This document shows positions 38,822 to 48,539 of a stretch of 64,000 nucleotides of DNA, piece after piece (position 1 is the first letter of the stretch; each line of letters begins with the position of its first letter). The translations under genes were made by a program, and so were the position numbers. The notes beneath the pieces were generated by a model. That model was given only the letters and a program-made list of their open reading frames with translations. It did no database searches and was not told the origin of the DNA. The stretch is from Faucicola osloensis_D (GTDB lineage Bacteria; Pseudomonadota; Gammaproteobacteria; Pseudomonadales; Moraxellaceae), in assembly GCA_020041925.1 (NCBI GenBank), contig CP083409.1; one strand, given 5' to 3'.

Positions 38822-39288
38822 AAAAAGGCTATTTACAATTATTTGGTAATAACAGAAATAACCTAAACTAAATCACAAATAAATCCATTTAATCCTTTAC
38901 AAAAAGGTAACAGTTGAATTAATATAGTGAAAATTTTTTAAAGGTGCGATTGCTCAGCGCTAATTGACTAAAAAGAATTAGTTTTCAAGCAATTGCATAT
39001 ATGTTTTACTGATGACCCACTTATTTGAGTCAAGCAAAACACAGTAGGTCGATAGCCTATATTATTACGTTGATAAACAATCCGTTTATTCACGGTTCAT
39101 CACCTTAGTTAAGCAGATTGCTTAAACGCCTCGATGTGCCTTTGACGTCATGTTTGCACTTCTCTTTGAGTATCATCAGCTCAGTTAGATACGATTATAG
39201 TGTTAAGTTACAAATTTTTGTGATTAGACAAAATATCTGACGCTAACTCCCTCTATTATCGGCTCAATATAAAAAAGAAGTTAAGATT
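38822..39288. other. Long gap between atpI and atpB
   Basis: 467 AT-rich bases without a credible ORF. They probably hold the main atpB promoter and leader. I see no promoter close to consensus and no terminator hairpin after atpI, so atpI read-through is possible. Confidence 0.4.
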
Positions 39289-40164
39289 ATGGCAGAAGCA
39301 AACGCAGAAATTACTTCAAATGAGTATATCAATCACCACTTGACAAACTGGACTTTCGGTAATCACCCAACAGAAGGTTGGATAGTTGCCGAAACCAAAC
39401 AGCAAGCTTCTGAAATGGGTTTCAATGCGATTCATTTAGACTCAATGCTGTGGTCGATTGGTTTAGGGGTTCTTTTTTGTGCCATTTTTTATATGGTGGC
39501 AAGAAGAGCGACCTCGGGTGTACCCGGCAAAATGCAAGCTTTTATTGAAATGATTGTGGAGTTTGTTGATAGTAACGTTCGTGATACTTATCATGGCACA
39601 TCAAAGGTTATTGCGCCATTAGCACTGACTATTTTTGTGTGGATTTTCTTGATGAACTTCATGGATCTTCTGCCAGTTGATTATTTGCCTGTCATTGCAC
39701 AAAAAATTGGTGGTCTGCTAGGACATAACCCACACCATGTTTACATGAAAGTCGTACCAAGTACTGACCCAAATGTGACGCTTGGTATGTCGTTCTCAGT
39801 ATTTGCACTGATCATTTTTTATAGTATTAAAGAAAAAGGTTTTGGCGGTTTTATTGGTGAATTAACCCTTCATCCATTTAGCGCAAAAAACCCAATCGCT
39901 AAAATCTTATTGATTCCAGTGAACTTTATCCTAGAGTTTGTAACTCTAATCGCAAAACCTATCTCACTTGGCTTACGACTTTTTGGTAACATGTATGCTG
40001 GTGAATTGATTTTTGTGTTAATCGCCCTTATGCCATTCTGGATTCAATGGGTGTTATCAGTACCGTGGGCAATCTTCCACATTTTAGTAATCACTTTGCA
40101 AGCGTTCGTTTTCATGATGCTAACCATTGTCTATCTTAGCCTTGCATCACAAACTGAACATTAA
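39289..40164 (+). CDS. atpB: ATP synthase F0 subunit a
   Basis: Proton-channel subunit of 291 residues with five to six membrane helices. The essential Arg is in ISLGLRLFGNMYAGE, and the C-terminal helix carries the conserved Gln (LQAFVFMMLTIVYLSLA). The N-terminal residues NEYINHHLTNWTFG are typical of gammaproteobacterial subunit a. First gene of the main atp block. Confidence 0.98.
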   Translation: MAEANAEITSNEYINHHLTNWTFGNHPTEGWIVAETKQQASEMGFNAIHLDSMLWSIGLGVLFCAIFYMVARRATSGVPGKMQAFIEMIVEFVDSNVRDTYHGTSKVIAPLALTIFVWIFLMNFMDLLPVDYLPVIAQKIGGLLGHNPHHVYMKVVPSTDPNVTLGMSFSVFALIIFYSIKEKGFGGFIGELTLHPFSAKNPIAKILLIPVNFILEFVTLIAKPISLGLRLFGNMYAGELIFVLIALMPFWIQWVLSVPWAIFHILVITLQAFVFMMLTIVYLSLASQTEH

Positions 40165-40191
40165 TTTCAAAACAGTAATGAGGATACATCA

Positions 40192-40434
40192 ATGACTCTA
40201 GAAGGTATGACCGTTCTTGCCGTTGCTTTGCTAATCGGTTTAGGTGCACTAGGCACAGGTATTGGCTTTGCAATCTTAGGTGGCAAATTCTTAGAGGGCG
40301 TCGCTCGTCAACCAGAACTAGGTTCACAATTGCAAACTCGTATGTTCATCGTGGCAGGTCTTCTTGACGCCGTACCGATGATCGGTGTTGGTATTGCAAT
40401 GTTATTGTTATTCGCAAATCCTTTAGCAGGTTAA
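40192..40434 (+). CDS. atpE: ATP synthase F0 subunit c
   Basis: 80-residue hairpin of two membrane helices that forms the rotor ring. The first helix has the glycine pattern GALGTGIGFAILGGKFLEG, the polar loop is ARQPEL, and the second helix has the proton-carrying acidic residue in GLLDAVPMIGVG (Asp). GAGGA is well placed before the ATG. A stem-loop follows directly. Confidence 0.98.
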   Translation: MTLEGMTVLAVALLIGLGALGTGIGFAILGGKFLEGVARQPELGSQLQTRMFIVAGLLDAVPMIGVGIAMLLLFANPLAG

Positions 40435-40454
40435 TAGGTACACTATCAGTACAA

Positions 40455-40478
40455 TGTCCACATCATCTTATGTGGACA
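40455..40478 (+). promoter_or_regulatory. Stem-loop between atpE and atpF
   Basis: Perfect 9-bp stem TGTCCACAT / ATGTGGACA with a 6-base loop and no T-tract. It is better placed to protect the atpE end of the mRNA or mark a cleavage point than to stop transcription. Confidence 0.65.
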
Positions 40479-40513
40479 AGGATTGAAGAAACTTAATTAA
40501 CGAGGGATTCTAA

Positions 40514-40984
40514 GTGAATATCAATGCAACCCTAATTGGACAATCGATTGCATTCGCCATCTTCGTGATGTTTTGCATGAAGTTTGTGTGGCCGCCTTTG
40601 GTTGCTGCTATTTCGGATCGCCAACGTAAAATCGCAGATGGCCTAAATGCTGCCGAAAAAGCCAAAGCAGACTTAGCAACTGCATCACAAGCTGCAGAGC
40701 AAGAGCTTATCGCAGCAAAAGCAAAAGCCGCTTCACTCATTGACCAAGCGAACAAAAGCGCCAATCAAATGATTGAAGATGCCAGAGTGCAAGCACAAGT
40801 GGAAGGCGAACGTATTCGTCAGCAAGCGCGTGAAGCAATTGATCAAGAAATTAATAAAGCCCGTGAAGGTTTACGCGCGCAGGTTGCAGAACTTGCCGTA
40901 CTCGGTGCCGAAAAAATCTTACAAGAAAAGGTCAATCCAGAAACTCATGCCAATATGTTAAACCAATTGGCAGCCAAGTTATAA
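40514..40984 (+). CDS. atpF: ATP synthase F0 subunit b
   Basis: 156-residue peripheral stalk subunit: one N-terminal membrane helix (LIGQSIAFAIFVMFCMKFVW) then a long charged helix for dimerisation (AAEKAKADLATASQAAE onwards). Starts with GTG, with GAGGGA upstream. Length is normal. It overlaps no neighbour; atpH starts 25 bases later. Confidence 0.97.
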   Translation: MNINATLIGQSIAFAIFVMFCMKFVWPPLVAAISDRQRKIADGLNAAEKAKADLATASQAAEQELIAAKAKAASLIDQANKSANQMIEDARVQAQVEGERIRQQAREAIDQEINKAREGLRAQVAELAVLGAEKILQEKVNPETHANMLNQLAAKL

Positions 40985-41009
40985 GTAGCAACCGTACAGT
41001 GAGGATATG

Positions 41010-41612
41010 ATGGCTGATTTATCAACCTTAGCAAGACCCTATGCAAAAGCAGCATTTGATTATGCTAAAGAGCACACGTCAGTCAATGAGTGGCAAGATT
41101 ACTTAAACGTGATGAATGCCATCGTTAGTGATAAAGCATTTGCCGATTACATCAATAATCCAGCAGTTGCTGCACAAGCTAAAATCGCTACTTTAAAAGA
41201 CCTTTATAACCAAAGTTCACCTGAAGATAGCAATACCGTGTTTAAAACTTTAAGCACTGCTATTGAAGGTGGGGCACAAGCAGATTCCAATGCTTTTGTT
41301 AATTTTTTGACGCAACTTGCAGAGCAAGATCGTTTGGCATTATTACCCAGTATCAATGAGCGTTTTGGTTTATTGAAAGCCGCTGATGCAAAAGAAGTTC
41401 ATGCATATGTCACGTCGGCATATCCATTAACGCAAGTGCAAGAGCAACTCATTGAACACCGACTTGCTACCTCCCTAGGCGCGAAGGTCGTACTACATAT
41501 CAATGTAGACCCTGCGCTAATTGCAGGTGTGACGATCAAGGTCGGTGACAAAGTAATCGATGACTCTGTACGTGGCAAATTAAAACAGTTAAAAACACAG
41601 CTGACGGCATAA
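41010..41612 (+). CDS. atpH: ATP synthase F1 subunit delta
   Basis: Links the peripheral stalk to the F1 head. I chose ATG 41010 (200 aa) because GAGGA at 41001-41005 leaves too little room for the ATG at 41007. It opens with LSTLARPYAKAAFDYAKE and closes with VDPALIAGVTIKVGDKVIDDSVRGKL, both family hallmarks. It is about 20 residues longer than E. coli delta, with extra polar sequence around residues 68-95 (SSPEDSNTVF, EGGAQADSN). Confidence 0.96.
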   Translation: MADLSTLARPYAKAAFDYAKEHTSVNEWQDYLNVMNAIVSDKAFADYINNPAVAAQAKIATLKDLYNQSSPEDSNTVFKTLSTAIEGGAQADSNAFVNFLTQLAEQDRLALLPSINERFGLLKAADAKEVHAYVTSAYPLTQVQEQLIEHRLATSLGAKVVLHINVDPALIAGVTIKVGDKVIDDSVRGKLKQLKTQLTA

Positions 41613-41659
41613 ATTTCAACAAAATTGATTCTAGTCAGTAAAAATTAAGGAACAGTGCA

Positions 41660-43204
<1,545 letters not shown>

Positions 43205-43241
43205 GATTTACTGAAATTTTAGAACTGCATTGTCATAGAAC

Positions 43242-43280
43242 AAATGAACAAAGGGGTTATGATTACTTTGTTCATTTTTC
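43242..43280 (+). terminator. Terminator-like hairpin between atpA and atpG
   Basis: Perfect 12-bp stem AAATGAACAAAG (43242-43253) / CTTTGTTCATTT (43266-43277), 12-base loop, ending in five T residues. It stands 38 bases after the atpA stop and 66 bases before atpG. Confidence 0.65.
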
Positions 43281-43345
43281 CAAATTTCGTCCATGTTATA
43301 TCAATGGGCGTGGACTGAAACTAAACATGGCTGTATGGATTATTT

Positions 43346-44224
43346 ATGGCAAGTTTAAAAGAAATTCGAGCAAAAGTTGCTAGTATTAAAAGTACCCAGA
43401 AAATTACTCGCGCCATGCAAATGGTTGCAGCGAGTAAGATGCGACGTGCTCAAGAACGTATGCAACTAGGTCGTCCTTATGCTGATAGCATGCGTCGAGT
43501 GGTTTCTCATCTAGTTAAAGCTTCACCAGACTACAAACATCCTTATCTAGTACCTCGTGCGGTTAATCGTGTTGGCTATATTGTAGTCAGTTCTGACCGT
43601 GGTCTTGCAGGTGGTTTGAATATCAATTTATTCAAAAAATTGATGCAGCATGTCAAACAACAAAAAAGTCAATCGGTTGAAACGCGTTTTGCGGTGATTG
43701 GTCAAAAAGGCGTGAGCTTCTTTAAAACATTTGGCGGTACGGTGATTGCTGCGAAAACTCACTATGGTGACAACCCAAGCTTTGAGCAACTTAGTGTGCC
43801 AGTTCAAGTAATGCTTGATGCGTATAATCGTGGCGAAATTGATGAGATTTACATGGTATATAACGAATTCGTTAATGCCATGACCCAAAATCCCAGTGTG
43901 CAACGCTTAGTACCGATTGCGGCTGAGTCTTTGGTTGATGAAACGATGGCAAACCGTGAACACAGCTGGGACTACATCTATGAGCCAACTACCAAAGAGC
44001 TGCTTGATGGTTTGATGGGACGTTATGTTGAATCAATCGTCTATCAAGGTGTGGTAGAAAATATTGCTTCTGAACAGTCTGCACGTATGGTTGCTATGAA
44101 AGCAGCAACGGATAACGCAGGTAACTTAATTAACGAATTACAATTGGTTTACAACAAGCTGCGTCAAGCGGCGATTACCCGAGAAATTTCGGAAATCGTT
44201 GGCGGTGCTGCTGCTGTTTCATAA
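43346..44224 (+). CDS. atpG: ATP synthase F1 subunit gamma
   Basis: Central rotor shaft, 292 residues. N-terminal helix KEIRAKVASIKSTQKITRAM with MVAASKMRRAQ, central SSDRGLAGGLNINLFK, and the C-terminal helix ending NKLRQAAITREISEIVGGAAAV are all classic. Only a weak ribosome-binding site (TATGGATT) precedes the ATG, in contrast to the strong ones of atpA and atpD. Confidence 0.98.
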   Translation: MASLKEIRAKVASIKSTQKITRAMQMVAASKMRRAQERMQLGRPYADSMRRVVSHLVKASPDYKHPYLVPRAVNRVGYIVVSSDRGLAGGLNINLFKKLMQHVKQQKSQSVETRFAVIGQKGVSFFKTFGGTVIAAKTHYGDNPSFEQLSVPVQVMLDAYNRGEIDEIYMVYNEFVNAMTQNPSVQRLVPIAAESLVDETMANREHSWDYIYEPTTKELLDGLMGRYVESIVYQGVVENIASEQSARMVAMKAATDNAGNLINELQLVYNKLRQAAITREISEIVGGAAAVS

Positions 44225-44249
44225 TTGACCTACATTCAAGGAGAGCGTA

Positions 44250-45650
44250 ATGAGTAGCGGTCGTATTGTACAGATTATTGGCGCGGTTATTGACGTTGAA
44301 TTTGACCGTCAAAGCGTACCAAGAATTTATGATGCCTTAAAAGTTGAAGGCACAGAAACTACATTAGAAGTACAACAACAATTGGGTGATGGTATCGTAC
44401 GTACTATTGCCATGGGTTCTACTGAAGGTCTAAAACGTGGTCTACCAGTTAGCAATACTGGCGCACCAATCTCTGTACCTGTGGGGAAAGGCACCCTAGG
44501 TCGTATCATGGATGTTTTAGGACGCCCAATCGACGAAGCGGGTCCGGTAGAGCATAGCAACACTTGGGCTATTCACCGTGAAGCGCCAAGCTATGATGAA
44601 CAATCGAACTCTACTGAACTTTTAGAAACGGGTATTAAAGTAATTGACTTACTATGCCCATTTGCTAAAGGTGGTAAAGTCGGTCTGTTCGGTGGTGCGG
44701 GTGTTGGTAAAACCGTTAACATGATGGAACTTATCAATAACATCGCAAAAGCACACTCAGGTTTATCGGTATTTGCTGGTGTAGGTGAGCGTACTCGTGA
44801 AGGTAATGACTTCTACCACGAGATGAAAGACTCAAATGTACTTGATAAAGTTGCGATGGTGTATGGTCAGATGAATGAGCCACCAGGAAACCGTTTACGT
44901 GTTGCCTTGACCGGTTTGACCATGGCGGAATACTTCCGTGACGAAAAAGATGAAAACGGTAAAGGTCGTGACGTATTATTGTTCGTTGACAATATCTATC
45001 GTTATACACTAGCAGGTACCGAAGTATCAGCATTGTTAGGTCGTATGCCATCAGCGGTAGGTTATCAGCCAACGCTTGCAGAAGAAATGGGTGTACTACA
45101 AGAACGTATTACTTCAACCCAATCAGGTTCTATTACTTCTGTTCAAGCGGTATACGTTCCTGCCGATGACTTGACTGACCCATCACCCGCGACAACCTTT
45201 GCTCACTTAGACGCAACAGTGGTATTGAGCCGTGATATTGCCTCACAAGGTATTTACCCAGCGGTTGACCCACTAGACTCAACGTCACGTCAGTTAGACC
45301 CACTGGTCATTGGTGAAGAGCACTATGCTGTTGCTCGTGGCGTTCAAGAAGTATTACAACGCTTTAAAGAGTTAAAAGACATTATTGCGATTTTGGGTAT
45401 GGACGAATTATCAGAAGATGATAAATTAGTAGTTTACCGTGCACGTAAAATCCAACGTTTCTTGTCACAACCTTTCCACGTTGCAGAGGTATTCACTGGC
45501 TCACCAGGTAAATATGTACCAATCCGTGAAACCATTCAAAGCTTTAAAGCAATCTTGAATGGTGAGTATGATGACTTGCCAGAACAAGCATTCTATATGA
45601 AAGGTGGTATTGAAGAAGTGGTTGCTGCAGCAGAAAAACTACGCGGCTAA
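44250..45650 (+). CDS. atpD: ATP synthase F1 subunit beta
   Basis: 466-residue catalytic subunit. Walker A is GGAGVGKTV, the catalytic Glu lies in GVGERTREGNDFYHEM, Walker B is DVLLFVDNIYRYTLAG, and the DELSEED-type loop is present as DELSEDDK. AAGGAGA precedes the ATG, 25 bases after atpG. It is followed by a strong hairpin before atpC. Confidence 0.99.
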   Translation: MSSGRIVQIIGAVIDVEFDRQSVPRIYDALKVEGTETTLEVQQQLGDGIVRTIAMGSTEGLKRGLPVSNTGAPISVPVGKGTLGRIMDVLGRPIDEAGPVEHSNTWAIHREAPSYDEQSNSTELLETGIKVIDLLCPFAKGGKVGLFGGAGVGKTVNMMELINNIAKAHSGLSVFAGVGERTREGNDFYHEMKDSNVLDKVAMVYGQMNEPPGNRLRVALTGLTMAEYFRDEKDENGKGRDVLLFVDNIYRYTLAGTEVSALLGRMPSAVGYQPTLAEEMGVLQERITSTQSGSITSVQAVYVPADDLTDPSPATTFAHLDATVVLSRDIASQGIYPAVDPLDSTSRQLDPLVIGEEHYAVARGVQEVLQRFKELKDIIAILGMDELSEDDKLVVYRARKIQRFLSQPFHVAEVFTGSPGKYVPIRETIQSFKAILNGEYDDLPEQAFYMKGGIEEVVAAAEKLRG

Positions 45651-45660
45651 TTTCTCAATC

Positions 45661-45699
45661 AAACCCTGTTAATTTAAACTATATTAACAGGGTTTTATC
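45661..45699 (+). terminator. Strong terminator-like hairpin between atpD and atpC
   Basis: Perfect 13-bp stem AAACCCTGTTAAT (45661-45673) / ATTAACAGGGTTT (45683-45695), 9-base loop, then TTTTAT. It begins ten bases after the atpD stop and would be called a normal rho-independent terminator anywhere else. Confidence 0.78.
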
Positions 45700-45731
45700 A
45701 ACCTAATTTTGCAATACCATAGGAGAGAACT

Positions 45732-46148
45732 GTGGCAACTTTACAATGTAATGTCGTCAGTGCGAAAGAAACTATCTACTCTGGTGAGATTAGCATGTTA
45801 ATTGCTACTGGTGTAGAAGGTGAAGTCGGTATTTTGCCAGGACATATTCCTTTTATTACGCTATTAAAACCAGGTACCATGCAAATCAAAACTAGCAATG
45901 GTAATGATGAAATGGTATATGTATCAGGTGGCGTTTTAGAAGTGCAACCGCATTTAGTGACGGTATTGGCAGACACAGCAGTACGTGCGAATGACTTAGA
46001 TGAAGCCAAAATTTTGGAAGCACGTCGTCATGCAGAACAAACCTTGCAAAATCAAAAAGCTGATATTGATACCTCTGCGGCTTTGGCAGCATTGGCAGAA
46101 TCTTTGGCACAATTGCAAACCTTACAAAAATTCAAAAACCGTGCCTAA
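45732..46148 (+). CDS. atpC: ATP synthase F1 subunit epsilon
   Basis: 138-residue rotor and inhibitory subunit: N-terminal beta sandwich (NVVSAKETIYSGEISMLIATG, EGEVGILPGHIPFITLLKPG) and a C-terminal helical pair. Starts at GTG 45732 behind AGGAGAG. Last gene of the operon; its stop codon (46146-46148) is directly followed by the IS630 element. Confidence 0.97.
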   Translation: MATLQCNVVSAKETIYSGEISMLIATGVEGEVGILPGHIPFITLLKPGTMQIKTSNGNDEMVYVSGGVLEVQPHLVTVLADTAVRANDLDEAKILEARRHAEQTLQNQKADIDTSAALAALAESLAQLQTLQKFKNRA

Positions 46149-46150
46149 TA

Positions 46151-46172
46151 CCAAACCCAACAATTACAGTAT
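46151..46172 (+). repeat. Left terminal inverted repeat of the IS630 element
   Basis: Begins CCAAACCCAACAATTACAG; 18 of 22 positions match the reverse complement of the right end. Confidence 0.78.
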
Positions 46173-46622
46173 TGCCCATTTTCGAGCCGTCAGGGATTTA
46201 ATGGTATCCACCTGTTTAGCAAAGTTACACCAAGCCTGACAGGCGGCATCTACAATAGTTTCGTAACTCTCGAAACAACGATTTGATAGCCAGTGTTGCT
46301 TAATATACTGCCAAACCTGTTCAATCGGGTTTAACTCGGGCGAATAAGGTGGCAGTTTCAAGATAGTCAGGTTTGGTAAATTATAGCGCTCTTTATGCCA
46401 TACTGCCCCATCCATGACCACAACCGCATGGCGACCTTTGGGCACAGCTTGGCTAATTGCTTGTAAATGTCGCTTCATACACTCACCATTGGCATAAGGC
46501 ATAACGAGCCCTACACATTGTCCTGTCGTAGGACACACTGCACCGTAAAGGTAGGTAGAAATAAATTGTTGTTGACGTACCACTCGCGGTCTTTTACCAC
46601 GGTAATGCCATACTCGAGTCAT
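46164..46622 (-). CDS. IS630 transposase, C-terminal part (ORF B)
   Basis: Second reading frame of the transposase. Its first Met (46622) is not a likely start: the same frame is open back to the A-run at 46723-46729 and there encodes the first catalytic Asp (FQDETRIGQQG, Asp codon at 46650-46652). Further on are the second Asp in VVVMDGAVWHK and the third acidic residue in PPYSPELNPIEQVW. Together these give the complete DDE triad of IS630. It is expressed only if the ribosome shifts by -1 at the A-run after ORF A. Confidence 0.88.
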   Translation of the reverse strand: MTRVWHYRGKRPRVVRQQQFISTYLYGAVCPTTGQCVGLVMPYANGECMKRHLQAISQAVPKGRHAVVVMDGAVWHKERYNLPNLTILKLPPYSPELNPIEQVWQYIKQHWLSNRCFESYETIVDAACQAWCNFAKQVDTIKSLTARKWAIL

Positions 46623-46705
46623 TGAACCCTGCTGACCAATGCGGGTTTCATCTTGGAACCAGATGTTAACATCGCTTAGCTCGGTATCTTTAGGTAGTAT
46701 GGCAG

Positions 46706-47206
46706 TTACATACTCGATGAAGTTTTTTTAAAGGCTTCTTGGGCATTAATATCCGCCTGCGGATGCTGGCTTCTGGCACTAATCCATGTTATACCAATGC
46801 GGTTAAGTAACTCGTAAATGCCATTAACACTATAGGCTGCTTGATAATGCTCGTAAGCAAGCTTTTGGATATCTTGTCCCGTGAGCCTGCCGCCACCGCG
46901 TTTTGCTTGGGTGTCAACTATTAGTTGCTTGAATGCCTCAATATGCTCTGGGGCTAGTTTGCTGTTTCTGCCGCTTCTTGGTTTGTCATAGAGACTGTCT
47001 AATCCAAAAGCTTGATAGCGTCTGCGGGTGCGGCGCACGGTTTCGATGTTGATGCTTAGGTTTTCTGCAATCTCAAAGCTTTGTTTGCCGATGCGATATT
47101 GATGAAGAATGTAGAGTCGTGTTCTAGCTCTAGCTTTGCTTTCAGTTTTAGCCAGTTCGCCAAAGTCATGGTCTTCTAAGCTGTGTTTAGATTTTAGTTT
47201 ATTCAT
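46706..47206 (-). CDS. IS630 transposase, N-terminal part (ORF A)
   Basis: 166 residues with a helix-turn-helix DNA-binding region: YRIGKQSFEIAENLSINIET followed by VRRTRRRYQAFGLDSL and DKPRSGR, the typical IS630 N-terminus. The frame ends soon after AAAAAAA (46723-46729), where zero-frame codons are TTT AAA AAA ACT. Slipping back one base continues into ORF B and gives a product of about 347 residues, the usual length for this family. It may be programmed frameshifting, known in IS630 elements, or a plain inactivating change. Confidence 0.88.
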   Translation of the reverse strand: MNKLKSKHSLEDHDFGELAKTESKARARTRLYILHQYRIGKQSFEIAENLSINIETVRRTRRRYQAFGLDSLYDKPRSGRNSKLAPEHIEAFKQLIVDTQAKRGGGRLTGQDIQKLAYEHYQAAYSVNGIYELLNRIGITWISARSQHPQADINAQEAFKKTSSSM

Positions 47207-47215
47207 GTGGCTATG

Positions 47216-47237
47216 ATACTATATTTTCTGGGTTTGG
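47216..47237 (-). repeat. Right terminal inverted repeat of the IS630 element
   Basis: Read on the minus strand it begins CCAAACCCAGAAAATATAG, pairing with the left end at 18 of 22 positions. Confidence 0.78.
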
Positions 47238-47265
47238 TATAATTTTGATGCGGACGTGTTTAAAG

Positions 47266-47292
47266 ACAGTGGCTATAACCACTGTTTTTTTT
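47266..47292 (+). terminator. Probable original atp operon terminator, now displaced
   Basis: Stem ACAGTGG / CCACTGT with a 6-base loop followed by eight T residues. If the IS is removed it would lie about 28 bases after the atpC stop, where an operon terminator is expected; it is now 1.1 kb away. Confidence 0.72.
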
Positions 47293-47612
47293 ATGGGTGC
47301 TTAAAGATAGAAGTGCTTAAAAATTTGCTAATTATCTTTTAAACCAAAGCTAGCAAAAAAATTTTATCAGTTATTAAATAGACAACCTTATATCGTATGC
47401 TTTTGCATCTGGTTATATGTGGTATTTATACTTTTTTATGTTTAGTTACGTTTTAACAATATTAAATTGGCTATTTTTTCGCTAAATTAATTCAATTATA
47501 TTGTAGTAGTACAGGTAATGCGTAAACTTTCATTACTTATTGCTGATAGATAAATAAAGATATATTCTGATATAAGTATTAAGAGTATGTATAAAATTTT
47601 TTGGAGGAAATT
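47293..47612. other. Upstream region of bfmR
   Basis: About 320 very AT-rich bases that should hold the bfmR promoter. A TTGCTG and TATATT near 47541-47567 are possible -35/-10 elements with a short spacer; nothing stronger is visible. No ORF. Confidence 0.35.
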
Positions 47613-48320
47613 ATGTCAGAAGAAGAGTTAATACCCCGCGTATTGATTGTAGAGGATGATGAGCGTCTTGCCACCTTGACCCAAGATTATTTGCGTAAAA
47701 ATGGTCTAGATGTGGCAATTGAAACTGACGGTAACCGTGCGATTCGTCGTATTGTGGCTGAGCAGCCTGACATGGTGGTGCTTGATGTGATGTTGCCAGG
47801 TAGTGACGGTTTGACGGTATGCCGTGAAGTACGTCCTCATTTTCATAACCCTATCTTAATGCTAACCGCGCGTACCGAAGATATGGACCAAGTATTAGGT
47901 CTAGAAATGGGTGCGGATGACTATGTGGCAAAACCGGTTCAACCCCGTGTGTTATTAGCGCGTATTCGTGCGCTATTGCGCCGCTCTGATACCGCGCCAA
48001 CTGATGAAGTGCCGCAGCGTCTTGAATTTGGCGATTTGGTTATTGATAACGGCGGTCGTTCGGTTACTTTGAACGATGAGCTTGTTGACTTTACCAGTGC
48101 AGAATATGATTTGTTGTGGCTGTTGGCCTCGAATGCGGGTCGTATCTTATCGCGTGAAGATATTTTTGAACGTCTGCGTGGTATCGAGTATGATGGTCAA
48201 GACCGCTCGATTGATGTACGTATTTCTCGTATCCGTCCAAAAATTGGTGACGATCCAGAAAACCCAAAACGTATCAAAACCGTTCGCAGTAAAGGTTATC
48301 TGTTTGTCAAAGAAAACTAA
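47613..48320 (+). CDS. bfmR: Response regulator BfmR (OmpR/RstA family)
   Basis: 235 residues from ATG 47613 with GGAGG before it. Receiver domain: acidic pocket IVEDDER (Glu14-Asp16), phospho-acceptor Asp58 in VVLDVMLPG, Thr85 and Lys107 in DDYVAKPV. The C-terminal winged-helix DNA-binding domain (about 138-235) has FTSAEYDLLWLLASNAGRIL and SIDVRISRIRPKIGDDPENP. Long stretches match Acinetobacter BfmR as I recall it, a regulator of pilus/biofilm and envelope genes. Its kinase, bfmS, follows after 219 bases with a hairpin between. Confidence 0.93.
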   Translation: MSEEELIPRVLIVEDDERLATLTQDYLRKNGLDVAIETDGNRAIRRIVAEQPDMVVLDVMLPGSDGLTVCREVRPHFHNPILMLTARTEDMDQVLGLEMGADDYVAKPVQPRVLLARIRALLRRSDTAPTDEVPQRLEFGDLVIDNGGRSVTLNDELVDFTSAEYDLLWLLASNAGRILSREDIFERLRGIEYDGQDRSIDVRISRIRPKIGDDPENPKRIKTVRSKGYLFVKEN

Positions 48321-48347
48321 CATAATACTCATAAACACCGTATCGAT

Positions 48348-48380
48348 AAAAAAGTCAGCATCAAGCTGGCTTTTTTTGTC
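48348..48380 (+). terminator. Terminator between bfmR and bfmS
   Basis: Stem AAAAAAGTCAGC / GCTGGCTTTTTTT (one G-T pair), 5-base loop ATCAA, T-tract; 28 bases after the bfmR stop. Confidence 0.78.
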
Positions 48381-48539
48381 GCTGTGTATTTTGCTAGTGA
48401 GCAATTGAAAGGTTTTGGACAACAATTTACTACGTTACTAGACACTTGCCTCACCGTTTTTCATGAATTTTACATTGTAATATTAATTTTGCTAGGTAAT
48501 AATACGGCTATTATCTATTGACCTTAACCCTAGATTTTT

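Larger units (their letters stand above)
46149..47239 (-). mobile_element. IS630-family insertion sequence
   Basis: About 1.09 kb including a TA dinucleotide on each side (46149-46150 and 47238-47239), the target duplicated by IS630/Tc1 elements. Imperfect terminal inverted repeats start CCAAACCCA and match at 18 of the first 22 positions (46151-46172 against 47216-47237). It carries one transposase split over two frames on the minus strand. It sits immediately after the atpC stop, opposite in direction to the atp genes. The exact ends are inferred from the repeats; ATACCAAACCC would be a slightly longer alternative. Confidence 0.85.
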
